Assembly: GCF_042611095.1 (NCBI RefSeq)
Contig: NZ_JBHFPV010000006.1
Span: 1-64,000, forward strand
DNA: 64,000 nucleotides
Source: Meishania litoralis
GTDB taxonomy: Bacteria; Bacteroidota; Bacteroidia; Flavobacteriales; Flavobacteriaceae
Reading direction: 5' to 3'
Each line of letters begins with the position of its first letter. The stretch's first letter is position 1. Under the pieces are notes generated by a model. That model had not been told where the DNA came from and made no database searches. It was given only the letters and a program-made list of their open reading frames with translations. The translations under genes were made by a program, and so were the position numbers. Positions 34,882 to 43,059 of this stretch are shown piece after piece.

Positions 34882-35987
34882 AAATAATAAAATTCCTTGA
34901 CCTGAAATATCAGTATGAAATGCTGAAGGAAGATATCGATTCCGCAATAAATGATGTTATTTCGAATTCAGCCTTTATAGGTGGTGAAGAATCCACACGT
35001 TTTCTCAATGATTTTGCTGACTTCCAAAATGCAGAACACTGCATAGGCGTGGCCAATGGAACCGATGCGATTGAAATTGCCATTGAGGCCTTGGAATTGC
35101 CTAAAGGCTCAGAAATCATTGTTCCTGCCAATAGTTTTATTGCCAGTTCAGAAGCGGTGACCAGATTGGGCCACAAAGTTGTGTTTTGTGATTGCAATCC
35201 TGACAACTATACGATTTCAATTCCAAGTTTGAAAGCAAAGATTACCCAAAATACAAAGGCTATTGTTGCAGTTCATCTTTATGGTCACCCATGCGACATG
35301 GAGGCATTGCTTAAAATAGCCAATGAACATAGTCTAAAAATCATAGAAGATTGCGCTCAAGCACATGGGGCCGAATTTAAAGGGAAGAGAATAGGCGCAC
35401 TGGGCGATATTGGAGCCTTTAGTTTTTATCCAGGTAAAAATTTGGGGGCTTATGGAGATGCAGGGGCTATAGTAACCAACGATAGCGATTTGGCGGTTAA
35501 GGCAAAAATGATTTCCAATCACGGACGAATCGATAAGTATAACCATGTTTTCGAGGGCAGAAACAGTAGACTCGACAATTTGCAGGCCGCAATTTTGAAT
35601 GTTAAGCTCAAAAGTCTGGAGGAATGGACCAAAAGGCGAATAGAAATTGCTGACTACTATATGGAGAACCTGAAAGATTTAGATGAGATCGTACTACCCA
35701 AAAGAGAAACTTGGGCTAGACAAGTCTACCATCTGTTTGTTATTCGGTCAGAACGACGTGATGTGCTGCAAAAATTTCTTGAACAGCAAGGAATCCAAAC
35801 AGGTATTCATTATCCCATTGCGCTACCTAAGTTAAAGGCTTACGAATATTTGGGTCATGGCCATAGAGATTTTATTGCCTGTCAATTAGACACCAAACTT
35901 CTTAGCCTACCAATCGGTGAACATTTGACCCTTAATGATGCAGAGAAAGTTGTACATGCCATAAAATCCTTTTTTAATAATCCATGA
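34878..35987 (+). CDS. wlbC: WlbC/WbpE-like PLP-dependent sugar 3-aminotransferase (DegT/DnrJ family)
   Basis: The 369-residue protein starts IKFLDLKYQYEML and contains GVANGTDAIEIAIEAL near residue 58, EDCAQAHGAEFKGKRIG around 155 and SFYPGKNLGAYGDAG near 185 with the PLP lysine. These are diagnostic of the WbpE/WlbC sugar aminotransferases. It converts the 3-keto sugar from WlbA to the 3-amino sugar, using glutamate as donor and releasing 2-oxoglutarate. It overlaps both neighbours by 4 bases. Confidence 0.92.
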   Translation: MKIIKFLDLKYQYEMLKEDIDSAINDVISNSAFIGGEESTRFLNDFADFQNAEHCIGVANGTDAIEIAIEALELPKGSEIIVPANSFIASSEAVTRLGHKVVFCDCNPDNYTISIPSLKAKITQNTKAIVAVHLYGHPCDMEALLKIANEHSLKIIEDCAQAHGAEFKGKRIGALGDIGAFSFYPGKNLGAYGDAGAIVTNDSDLAVKAKMISNHGRIDKYNHVFEGRNSRLDNLQAAILNVKLKSLEEWTKRRIEIADYYMENLKDLDEIVLPKRETWARQVYHLFVIRSERRDVLQKFLEQQGIQTGIHYPIALPKLKAYEYLGHGHRDFIACQLDTKLLSLPIGEHLTLNDAEKVVHAIKSFFNNP

Positions 35988-37180
35988 CCTACGATGTTAC
36001 CGTAATAGGAGCCGGCATTGTTGGTCTTGCAGTGGGTTATAATCTCATAAAGGAGCGCCCCGGTATTTCGCTGGCCATTGTTGAGAAAGAAAGTGAGGTG
36101 GCCATGCATCAAACGGGTCGCAACAGCGGAGTCATACACTCCGGTATATACTACAAGCCCGGAAGTAAAAAGGCTATTAATTGTAAGCTTGGCTACGATT
36201 TAATGGTTGATTTTTGCATCAAAGAAGGAATAAAACATGATATCTGCGGTAAGGTAATCGTCGCCACTAACAAAAAGGAGGAACTAAAACTACAAAACAT
36301 TTATGCACGAGGAAAGGAAAATGGATTAGACGGCCTTAAACTTTTACAAAAGGAAGAATTGACCGAAATCGAACCCAATGTTTCGGGCATAAAGGGAATA
36401 TGGGTGCCACAAGCTGGTATCGTTGACTATTCTTCGGTCGCTAAGAGATTATACAACATTTTGCTCGAATATAATGTTGACTTTTTACTCGGAAAAAAGG
36501 TCAACGACATAAAAACCTCTATTACAGGATATAAAATACAATGCGATGATACTGAAATCAACACTAGTCATTTAGTCAATTGTGCCGGCCTCTATTCCGA
36601 TAAAATAGCAAAGATGAACGGCGTTGACCTTGAAGCAAAGATAATACCATTTAGGGGTGAATATTATTTATTGAAAAAGGAGAAATCCTATTTGGTCAAA
36701 AATTTAATCTATCCAGTACCCGACCCAGATTTCCCTTTTTTAGGGGTACATTTTACGCGAAGAATAAATGGTAGAATTGATGCCGGACCTAATGCCGTAC
36801 TAGCTTTTAAACGAGAAGGTTACTCCAAAAGTGATATTGATATCGGCGAGCTATTCGAAAGTCTTTCCTACCCAGGTTTTGTCAAAATAGCCTTGAAGTA
36901 CTGGAATGTCGGTGTCTATGAAATGTATCGTTCTTGCTCCAAGGGGGCCTTTACAAAGGCACTTCAAAAGTTGGTGCCTGAAATTACCAAAGAAGATTTA
37001 GAAGCAGGACCTTCTGGGGTAAGGGCACAACTTTGTCATAAAAATGGGCAGTTAGTTGATGACTTCATGATAAAATATACACAAAACGCAGTTCATGTCG
37101 TTAATGCGCCCTCTCCGGCAGCGACCTCATCATTGTATATTGGAAAAGTTATCACTAACAAAATAATTGAATTGTTATAA
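35984..37180 (+). CDS. lhgO: L-2-hydroxyglutarate oxidase-like FAD enzyme
   Basis: The 398-residue flavoprotein has an N-terminal dinucleotide-binding motif VIGAGIVGLAVG, then HQTGRNSGVIHSGIYY and FRGEYYLL, and near the C-terminus AGPSGVRAQ and NAPSPAATSS. These are signature segments of LhgO/YgaF. The family oxidises L-2-hydroxyglutarate to 2-oxoglutarate and passes electrons to the membrane quinone pool. Its ATG overlaps the aminotransferase gene by 4 bases. Since WlbA-type enzymes can dispose of NADH by making 2-hydroxyglutarate, this gene plausibly recycles that by-product. Housekeeping degradation of L-2-hydroxyglutarate is the alternative explanation. Confidence 0.88.
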   Translation: MTYDVTVIGAGIVGLAVGYNLIKERPGISLAIVEKESEVAMHQTGRNSGVIHSGIYYKPGSKKAINCKLGYDLMVDFCIKEGIKHDICGKVIVATNKKEELKLQNIYARGKENGLDGLKLLQKEELTEIEPNVSGIKGIWVPQAGIVDYSSVAKRLYNILLEYNVDFLLGKKVNDIKTSITGYKIQCDDTEINTSHLVNCAGLYSDKIAKMNGVDLEAKIIPFRGEYYLLKKEKSYLVKNLIYPVPDPDFPFLGVHFTRRINGRIDAGPNAVLAFKREGYSKSDIDIGELFESLSYPGFVKIALKYWNVGVYEMYRSCSKGAFTKALQKLVPEITKEDLEAGPSGVRAQLCHKNGQLVDDFMIKYTQNAVHVVNAPSPAATSSLYIGKVITNKIIELL

Positions 37181-38416
37181 ATGAAAAATATTTGGTTTAT
37201 CAATCAATATATTTCAAGCCCCGACATAGAAGGTGATGGGTACCGTCATTATTATATTGCCAAGAATTTAGCAAAGAATGGATACAGAACAACGCTTATT
37301 ACTTCATCTTTCGCACATGCGCCCTACCGCCACAACAAAATTAAAGGTTTATTCAAGCTTGTTAACACTGAAATAAAGACCCTGATTCTTAAGGGCAATG
37401 TATACAGTGGTAACGGAATAGGTAGAATAATGAGTTGGGTTTGGTTCAGCTTAGGGCTATTGATAGTTCCGTTCATCTCCAAGAAAAAGATCCAGGCCCC
37501 AGATGTGATCGTACTATCTTCATTACCTATTCTACCAATATTGAACATAGTTTTAATGAAATGGCTTTTTTACCCCAAGGCCAAATTTATTTTCGAAGTA
37601 AGAGATTTATGGCCCCTATCAGTAATCGAATTGGGTAATTATGGCGAGAAAAATATTTTTATACGTTTTTTGTCGTATTTAGAAAAGCTCTCGTATAAGA
37701 AGGCAGATCTTATTATATCAGTTATTCCCAAGGCCGACTTGCACATCAGGGAAGTCCTGGGTCACGCAAATTTCAATTTTAAGTGGATTACAAACGGTTT
37801 TGAGATACCTGAGAGAACGGTAAAACTGAATCTTGCCGATGTATTGGATATTGATATTTCCAAATCCAACTTCAATATTGCTTATGCCGGAACCCTAGTG
37901 ACCGCAAATCCTTTGGACACGATAATAGAGGTTGTTGGCAATCATAATGATAGAAGGGTTCAGTTGTATATTTTAGGTTGGGGACCAGAAAAAGATCGCA
38001 TAATAGAACTCTCTAAGAACTATGACAACATACACTTACATGATAGAATACCTAAAAAATATGTGACTGAATTTCTAAGTCGTATGGATTTACTTTTTAT
38101 GGGAAAAGGCACCAAAGAATCCACCATATATAAATTTGGTACCTCACAATTGAAAACATTCGATTATTTCTATGCTGGAAAGCCTATAATACAGGCATTG
38201 AACTCCAAAGAAAATCCTGTGACCTATGCTAAAGCAGGTTATGTTGTACAACCGGAAAATGAAGAAGAACTTTTAGAACGTATTGATTATTTTTTGAATC
38301 TCGATATTACTGCTCGAAGGGAATATGGCAATAGAGGCCACAAATATCTAATGGAAAATTGTACCTATAAGCAGATAAGCGTAGAATTTCAAAAATGTAT
38401 TGAAAAACTTTTATAA
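37181..38416 (+). CDS. Glycosyltransferase family 4 (WbuB-like)
   Basis: The 411-residue GT-B enzyme begins IWFINQYISSPDIEGDGYRH and contains FEVRDLWPLSVIELG, the WbuB-type signature also present in the protein at 12805. Two hydrophobic stretches in the N-terminal domain may dock it to the membrane. It starts one base after the lhgO stop codon, so it belongs to the wlbA operon and is a good candidate for transferring the diacetamido-uronic acid or the second sugar of the repeat. That assignment is inferred from position. Confidence 0.85.
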   Translation: MKNIWFINQYISSPDIEGDGYRHYYIAKNLAKNGYRTTLITSSFAHAPYRHNKIKGLFKLVNTEIKTLILKGNVYSGNGIGRIMSWVWFSLGLLIVPFISKKKIQAPDVIVLSSLPILPILNIVLMKWLFYPKAKFIFEVRDLWPLSVIELGNYGEKNIFIRFLSYLEKLSYKKADLIISVIPKADLHIREVLGHANFNFKWITNGFEIPERTVKLNLADVLDIDISKSNFNIAYAGTLVTANPLDTIIEVVGNHNDRRVQLYILGWGPEKDRIIELSKNYDNIHLHDRIPKKYVTEFLSRMDLLFMGKGTKESTIYKFGTSQLKTFDYFYAGKPIIQALNSKENPVTYAKAGYVVQPENEEELLERIDYFLNLDITARREYGNRGHKYLMENCTYKQISVEFQKCIEKLL

Positions 38417-38566
38417 TTACCGAAATAAGCTATTTTTTGATGGTCAGCCAAACATTATGACCATTTGTCCGTTCTTGATAAGAATGCCGAAATATTAACC
38501 CGAAACTCGAACAATTAATCATTTTACTTAATTTTAACAGAGCTAAGTAATTCGCCCCCCTAGATT

Positions 38567-39934
38567 ATGACCGGCCGATCCAAACTTAATATTCCTGAGA
38601 GAAAAATAATTCTTGTTCTTGGAGATCTTGTTATAGTTGGCATAGCCCTATACTTCTTTTTATACCAGGTTATTGACGACCCTGAGATTCCAATAACTTC
38701 TATGGTGATGATTGTAAGTCTCGGCATATTCTCATACTTTTTCATGGCTTACGTTCTTAATTTTTACTATTTGGCCAATGATTCCAGATATACGATAAAT
38801 ATTATCATGAAGGGGTTGATTGTTACCATCCTTTTCATTTTTACTGAAATTTTAGGTGCTGTAATCTTATTCGATTATAGTTTTTGGAGAGTCAATCTAC
38901 TTATCTTCCTTTTTTCTACTCCTTTGGCAATTCTAGCTTGGAGACGTTTATTCACTTATATTTTCAAGTTCATATCGACGACCAAAAGGGTATTGTACAT
39001 TTATGACAGTCAATTAGGAGGAGACTGGGAAAAATACGTCGAAATAATAAATGGATTGGGTATACATACTTTTTACGAAGTTGTTGATGTACTCGATATC
39101 AGCAACTCAAATAACGAAAGTGCGGGGCTAAGTGAAGTTCATGTCGATTCTTGGGTGATTGATGTAAACACATCAAAGCCATTGCCGAAATTCGTTGAAA
39201 AATCGATGTTAGAGGCTTTGGTTCAAGGCAAAGAAGTAGTTACGTTTACATCTTTTTATGAAAATATCTACGAGGCATTGCCTATAATTACCCATAATGC
39301 CAACGAAAGCTGTGCTGAAATCTTACAGATTCAACATACAAGGGTCAGGTACCTTTCAAAGATTTTTAATTTTACCGTGAACTTTGTACTATCCTTTCTG
39401 GTTGGTTTCATTTTCATAATAGTCACACCATTTGTATTCTTATTGAATATGATTTTTAACCCAGGCCCGTTGTTTTATAACCAAAAAAGAGTTGGTATAT
39501 ACGGTAAGGAGTTCGACATATACAAATTCCGATCGATGGTTGTCGATGCTGAGAAAAGCGGGGCTAAAATGGCAACAAAAAATGATGCCAGAATCACTCC
39601 TTTCGGCAAGGTTTTGAGAATGTTTAGAATAGATGAACTTCCTCAGATAATTTCGGTTATCAAAGGAGACATGCGTTTTATTGGCCCAAGACCTGAAAGA
39701 AAAGTTTTTGTTGATAGGCTAAATGAAATAACCCCATATTATAACATTCGACATCTAATAAAGCCTGGGATTACCGGCTGGGCACAGGTTAAATATAAAT
39801 ATGGCGAAAACTTAAGTGACTCCATTAAAAAGCTTGAATACGACTTGTACTATATTAAGACCCGATCTATTGCACTTGATCTTAGAATAATCTTTAAAAC
39901 CTTCACTACCATTCTATTTTCTAGAGGCGTTTGA
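38567..39934 (+). CDS. Polytopic undecaprenyl-phosphate sugar phosphotransferase (WcaJ type)
   Basis: The 455-residue protein has four N-terminal transmembrane helices in residues 12-125, a degenerate Rossmann-like middle region, a further hydrophobic segment around 265-300, and the catalytic sugar-transferase domain with FYNQKRVGIYGKEFDIYKF, RIDELPQIISV, GDMRFIGPRPER and KPGITGWAQVKYKYG. The Asp-Glu of RIDELPQ is the catalytic pair. It starts a polysaccharide chain by moving a phospho-sugar to undecaprenyl phosphate. It is the last gene of the locus and the second such enzyme after 15362, but of the long class. Confidence 0.92.
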   Translation: MTGRSKLNIPERKIILVLGDLVIVGIALYFFLYQVIDDPEIPITSMVMIVSLGIFSYFFMAYVLNFYYLANDSRYTINIIMKGLIVTILFIFTEILGAVILFDYSFWRVNLLIFLFSTPLAILAWRRLFTYIFKFISTTKRVLYIYDSQLGGDWEKYVEIINGLGIHTFYEVVDVLDISNSNNESAGLSEVHVDSWVIDVNTSKPLPKFVEKSMLEALVQGKEVVTFTSFYENIYEALPIITHNANESCAEILQIQHTRVRYLSKIFNFTVNFVLSFLVGFIFIIVTPFVFLLNMIFNPGPLFYNQKRVGIYGKEFDIYKFRSMVVDAEKSGAKMATKNDARITPFGKVLRMFRIDELPQIISVIKGDMRFIGPRPERKVFVDRLNEITPYYNIRHLIKPGITGWAQVKYKYGENLSDSIKKLEYDLYYIKTRSIALDLRIIFKTFTTILFSRGV

Positions 39935-40066
39935 GCCAGTAATTGAATGGATGTCCTTAAGTAAAGTGCCGAGACTTATTCTATTATGCCATTTATGGGT
40001 GTAATTTTCTTGCCAACAAGGCGTTTTCAAAAACTCAATAGTACAGCTGGTGGAAATAATTTATTG

Positions 40067-41242
40067 CTAAATCTTACTTACGGTAAACTCCGACCTCCGA
40101 TTTACCCTGTGCTTATCCTCGCTACATTTGACCCCATCGCTACATTCGTTCAATAGATGTTTTTCTCCAAAAGCCTTGGTTGTCAATCGTGTAGGATCAA
40201 TGCCTTTGCCAACGAGGTAGGTCTTAGTCCTATTGACACGTCTTTCAGAAAGCCATTCATTGTATTCGGCAGTGCCACGAGAATCAGCATGAGAAGCGAT
40301 TTCCAACTGAAGACTTGGATTTTCGTCCAAAATAACCGAAAGACCATCAAGTACAGTTTCAGATCTTGGTGTCAAATATGACGAGTTGAACTTAAAGTAA
40401 ACGTATCCGAGCGCGTTTATTTTTTCTTCGATCGCTCTTCGCTTGGCCATCTCCTCATCAATCTTGGCCTTTTCAAGAGCGGCTAGTCTTGCACTTTCTT
40501 TTTCTTTTGCCAAGCGTTCGGCCAAGATGGCTTCTTCACGTGCCCTATCCACGGTCGCTATCGAATCTTGAACTCGTTGCTTTTCTTTTTCCAGCGCCTC
40601 CATCATGGCCAATTTTTCCTCTCCTTTTTTCGAAAGTTCCTTTTCGATACCAAATTGGTAGACAACACCTGCAGCATGCTGGATATGATTTGTAACACCT
40701 TCTCCCAATCCCCATTTTCCCGAAGAACTTAGATCAATGCCCCATCTATCAGAAAACCAAGTTCTAAAGCCCACAATGGCATTATAGGTACTTCTACCCT
40801 TCTTATTGGCATCGGTGTATCCAAAACCCACTCCGATGTAGGGGTCGAACCAAGAGGTTTCACCTATTATTTTGTTCAGATCGTAAGTTAGCCGGGCATC
40901 CAATCCAAAATAGTTGATATCTTCATTAATAATAGTACCATCGATTAAATTACCCTCTTTATATTTATTTATCGTTCCGATGGCCTCGAGGCCCAGTCCG
41001 TTTTTGAAATAGCGTCCAATACTAAGTCTTGATGGATATGGCACCATATTCCATTGTGAGTCGATCGCGAATAAATCATTGAACACATCTCCCGAGTCAT
41101 CGACTGCATTGAAACCCAGTCCAAGAATCCATGAGCTTTTTACAATACTATCCTTAGAGGTAAGTTGTAGATCTTCTTGAGAAAAAGTGGAATTAACTAC
41201 AATAATCACAAAGGCAAACGCCAATAACGTATAGTTCTTCAT
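40067..41242 (-). CDS. OmpA-family outer-membrane protein
   Basis: The 391-residue protein has a Sec signal peptide ending near residue 21 (NSTFSQ). An N-terminal 8-stranded-barrel-like region of about 180 residues follows, then a charged coiled-coil rich in Glu, Lys and Ala (about 205-270), then an OmpA peptidoglycan-binding domain with YFKFNSSYLTPRSETVL and ASHADSRGTAEYNEWLSERR. It should tether the outer membrane to peptidoglycan. A cysteine pair (NECSDGVKCSED) near the C-terminus resembles the disulfide of other OmpA domains. It ends the minus-strand gene row that begins at 51325 and is convergent with the sugar transferase gene. Confidence 0.9.
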   Translation of the reverse strand: MKNYTLLAFAFVIIVVNSTFSQEDLQLTSKDSIVKSSWILGLGFNAVDDSGDVFNDLFAIDSQWNMVPYPSRLSIGRYFKNGLGLEAIGTINKYKEGNLIDGTIINEDINYFGLDARLTYDLNKIIGETSWFDPYIGVGFGYTDANKKGRSTYNAIVGFRTWFSDRWGIDLSSSGKWGLGEGVTNHIQHAAGVVYQFGIEKELSKKGEEKLAMMEALEKEKQRVQDSIATVDRAREEAILAERLAKEKESARLAALEKAKIDEEMAKRRAIEEKINALGYVYFKFNSSYLTPRSETVLDGLSVILDENPSLQLEIASHADSRGTAEYNEWLSERRVNRTKTYLVGKGIDPTRLTTKAFGEKHLLNECSDGVKCSEDKHRVNRRSEFTVSKI

Positions 41243-41362
41243 AGGTCAAGATTTTAGGGCTTATTAATTCCATAAAATTATGACCGATACCTACTTGAGG
41301 CAAGCAAGTACTTTAAACGGCTTTTTTTTTCGTTGGATGGTAAAATAAACTTGAAATGTGCC

Positions 41363-41812
41363 TTATTTCCAGGGGATGAGGTCGATTTGTTTATCGGTAA
41401 AAGGCATCTTATATACGTAGAAAGGACTAATAATAGCTGTGGTATTTGATTTGTCTTGGGCAATCTCACGACTTGCTTTGAATGCCAAATGGGTTTTTGT
41501 CTCCTCGATCAAAGAAAGACTTGGCACCCCTTCTTTATTTACAGTCCCTCCACAATAAACGATTACCATATCCTTTGAAAAATCGATCTCTGGAACTGGT
41601 AGGCCAGGTTTACGGGTTCTATTGACCTTCGCAAAGAACTTTCTTAAAGACTGCTGATCCTTGATCAGCAATAACTCTTCAGTCTCAGCACCGCTATAGT
41701 TATCCTGCAGCACCATGGTCAATGGACCATCGTCCGTATTTTGATCCGATACTACTTTTTGCCCGCTACAGGAAGCCATAATTACTATTATCAGAATCAA
41801 TGTATACCTCAT
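41363..41812 (-). CDS. Small lipoprotein, PrcB-like
   Basis: The 149-residue protein has a lipoprotein signal peptide (IIVIMASCSG, lipid cysteine at residue 15). Its mature part resembles the C-terminal domain of PrcB, a protease-complex subunit: LRKFFAKVNRTRKPGLPVPEIDFSKDMVIVY (core IDFSKDMVIVY) followed by beta strands ending in FYVYKMPF. The function is not established. It lies 7 bases downstream of bshA and is probably co-transcribed with it. Confidence 0.65.
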   Translation of the reverse strand: MRYTLILIIVIMASCSGQKVVSDQNTDDGPLTMVLQDNYSGAETEELLLIKDQQSLRKFFAKVNRTRKPGLPVPEIDFSKDMVIVYCGGTVNKEGVPSLSLIEETKTHLAFKASREIAQDKSNTTAIISPFYVYKMPFTDKQIDLIPWK

Positions 41813-41819
41813 GCCCTAT

Positions 41820-42965
41820 CTAGCTGAATGATTTTTTACGACTTCTATTATAGGCCTTTTCGTAGACGCTCTCATATAGTGGCAATACCTTCAATATATC
41901 GAACTTGTGCGCGACGTGTACGGCATTCTCCTTGAATTCTTCCAAAACGACATCATCACTTAATATGCGTATGGCATTCTCCGACATTTCCTCAACATTT
42001 CCGACATCGCTCAAAAACCCGGTAACACCTTGTATGTTCACCTCGGGGATTCCTCCAGTATTGCTTGAGACTACAGGAACTTTGTTGACCATGGCCTCTA
42101 GTGCCGCCAGGCCGAAACTCTCCGTTTCCGAGGGAAGCAAAAACAAGTCCGAAAAGCATAATATTCGATCTATTTCGTTGCTGTTACCTAGAAAGAGTAC
42201 TTTGTCCATTAATCCGAGTTGTTCACACAACAATTCGGCACCTTCTTTTTCAGGGCCTTCCCCGACCATAATCAACTTAGCGGGAATTTTCTTCTGAATA
42301 TTGTTAAAAATATGGATTACATCAGGTATCCGCTTGACCCTTCTAAAGTTACTGATATGCGTAATTATCCTTTCGTTTTCGTTCGCCATCAACGAACGTT
42401 GACAATCAGTAAAAGATGGACTATATTTCGTTTTATCTATAAAATTGGGAATAACTTGAATTTCCTTTTTAATATCAAAAAACTCCAGCGTGCGCTGCTT
42501 CAGATTTTTCGAAACTGCGGTAACTACATCTGATTGATTGATGCTAAAGGTTACGGCAGGTTTATAAAAGGGATGATTGCCCACTAGGGTGATATCAGTA
42601 CCGTGCAACGTGGTTATCATAGGAATATGTATACCTTCTTCCGCCAACATCATTTTGGCCATATACCCCGCATAGGCGTGAGGAATGGCATAATGTACAT
42701 GTAGCAGCTCAATTCCATATAACTTTATGGTGTCGACCAATTTACTCGACAAGGCAAGCTCATAGGGCTGATAATGAAAAAGAGGATATTCGGGAACGTG
42801 CACTTCATGAAAATGAATCCTGTTACTCAATAACTCTAAACGTACCGGCTGGCGATATGTCACAAAATGGACTTCGTGCCCCCTATTGGCCAGGGCAATG
42901 CCAAGTTCGGTGGCCACTACACCGCTACCTCCGAAAGTAGGGTAACATACTATAGCTATCTTCAT
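41820..42965 (-). CDS. bshA: N-acetyl-alpha-D-glucosaminyl L-malate synthase, bacillithiol biosynthesis
   Basis: The 381-residue GT4-family enzyme begins MKIAIVCYPTFGGSGVVATE and has HVHYAIPHAYAGYMA, TTLHGTDITLVGNHP, HISNFRRVKRIPDVI and LPSETESFGLAALEAM, all diagnostic of BshA. It condenses UDP-GlcNAc with L-malate as the first step of bacillithiol synthesis, a low-molecular-weight thiol used by Bacillota and many Bacteroidota. It is not a polysaccharide glycosyltransferase even though it lies near the locus. No bshB or bshC is present in the window. Confidence 0.93.
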   Translation of the reverse strand: MKIAIVCYPTFGGSGVVATELGIALANRGHEVHFVTYRQPVRLELLSNRIHFHEVHVPEYPLFHYQPYELALSSKLVDTIKLYGIELLHVHYAIPHAYAGYMAKMMLAEEGIHIPMITTLHGTDITLVGNHPFYKPAVTFSINQSDVVTAVSKNLKQRTLEFFDIKKEIQVIPNFIDKTKYSPSFTDCQRSLMANENERIITHISNFRRVKRIPDVIHIFNNIQKKIPAKLIMVGEGPEKEGAELLCEQLGLMDKVLFLGNSNEIDRILCFSDLFLLPSETESFGLAALEAMVNKVPVVSSNTGGIPEVNIQGVTGFLSDVGNVEEMSENAIRILSDDVVLEEFKENAVHVAHKFDILKVLPLYESVYEKAYNRSRKKSFS

Positions 42966-43059
42966 GCTTCAAATTTAGTGAAATACGACGGCTAAGTCGG
43001 GATAAGCCTTGCGTATTTACCCTTAAATACGTTAAGAATTAGTTAATGTGAAGCTTGTA

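Noticed and set aside
41820..42965. A ninth polysaccharide glycosyltransferase
   Set aside because: The N-terminus and HVHYAIPHAYAGYMA motif are specific to BshA, the bacillithiol enzyme.
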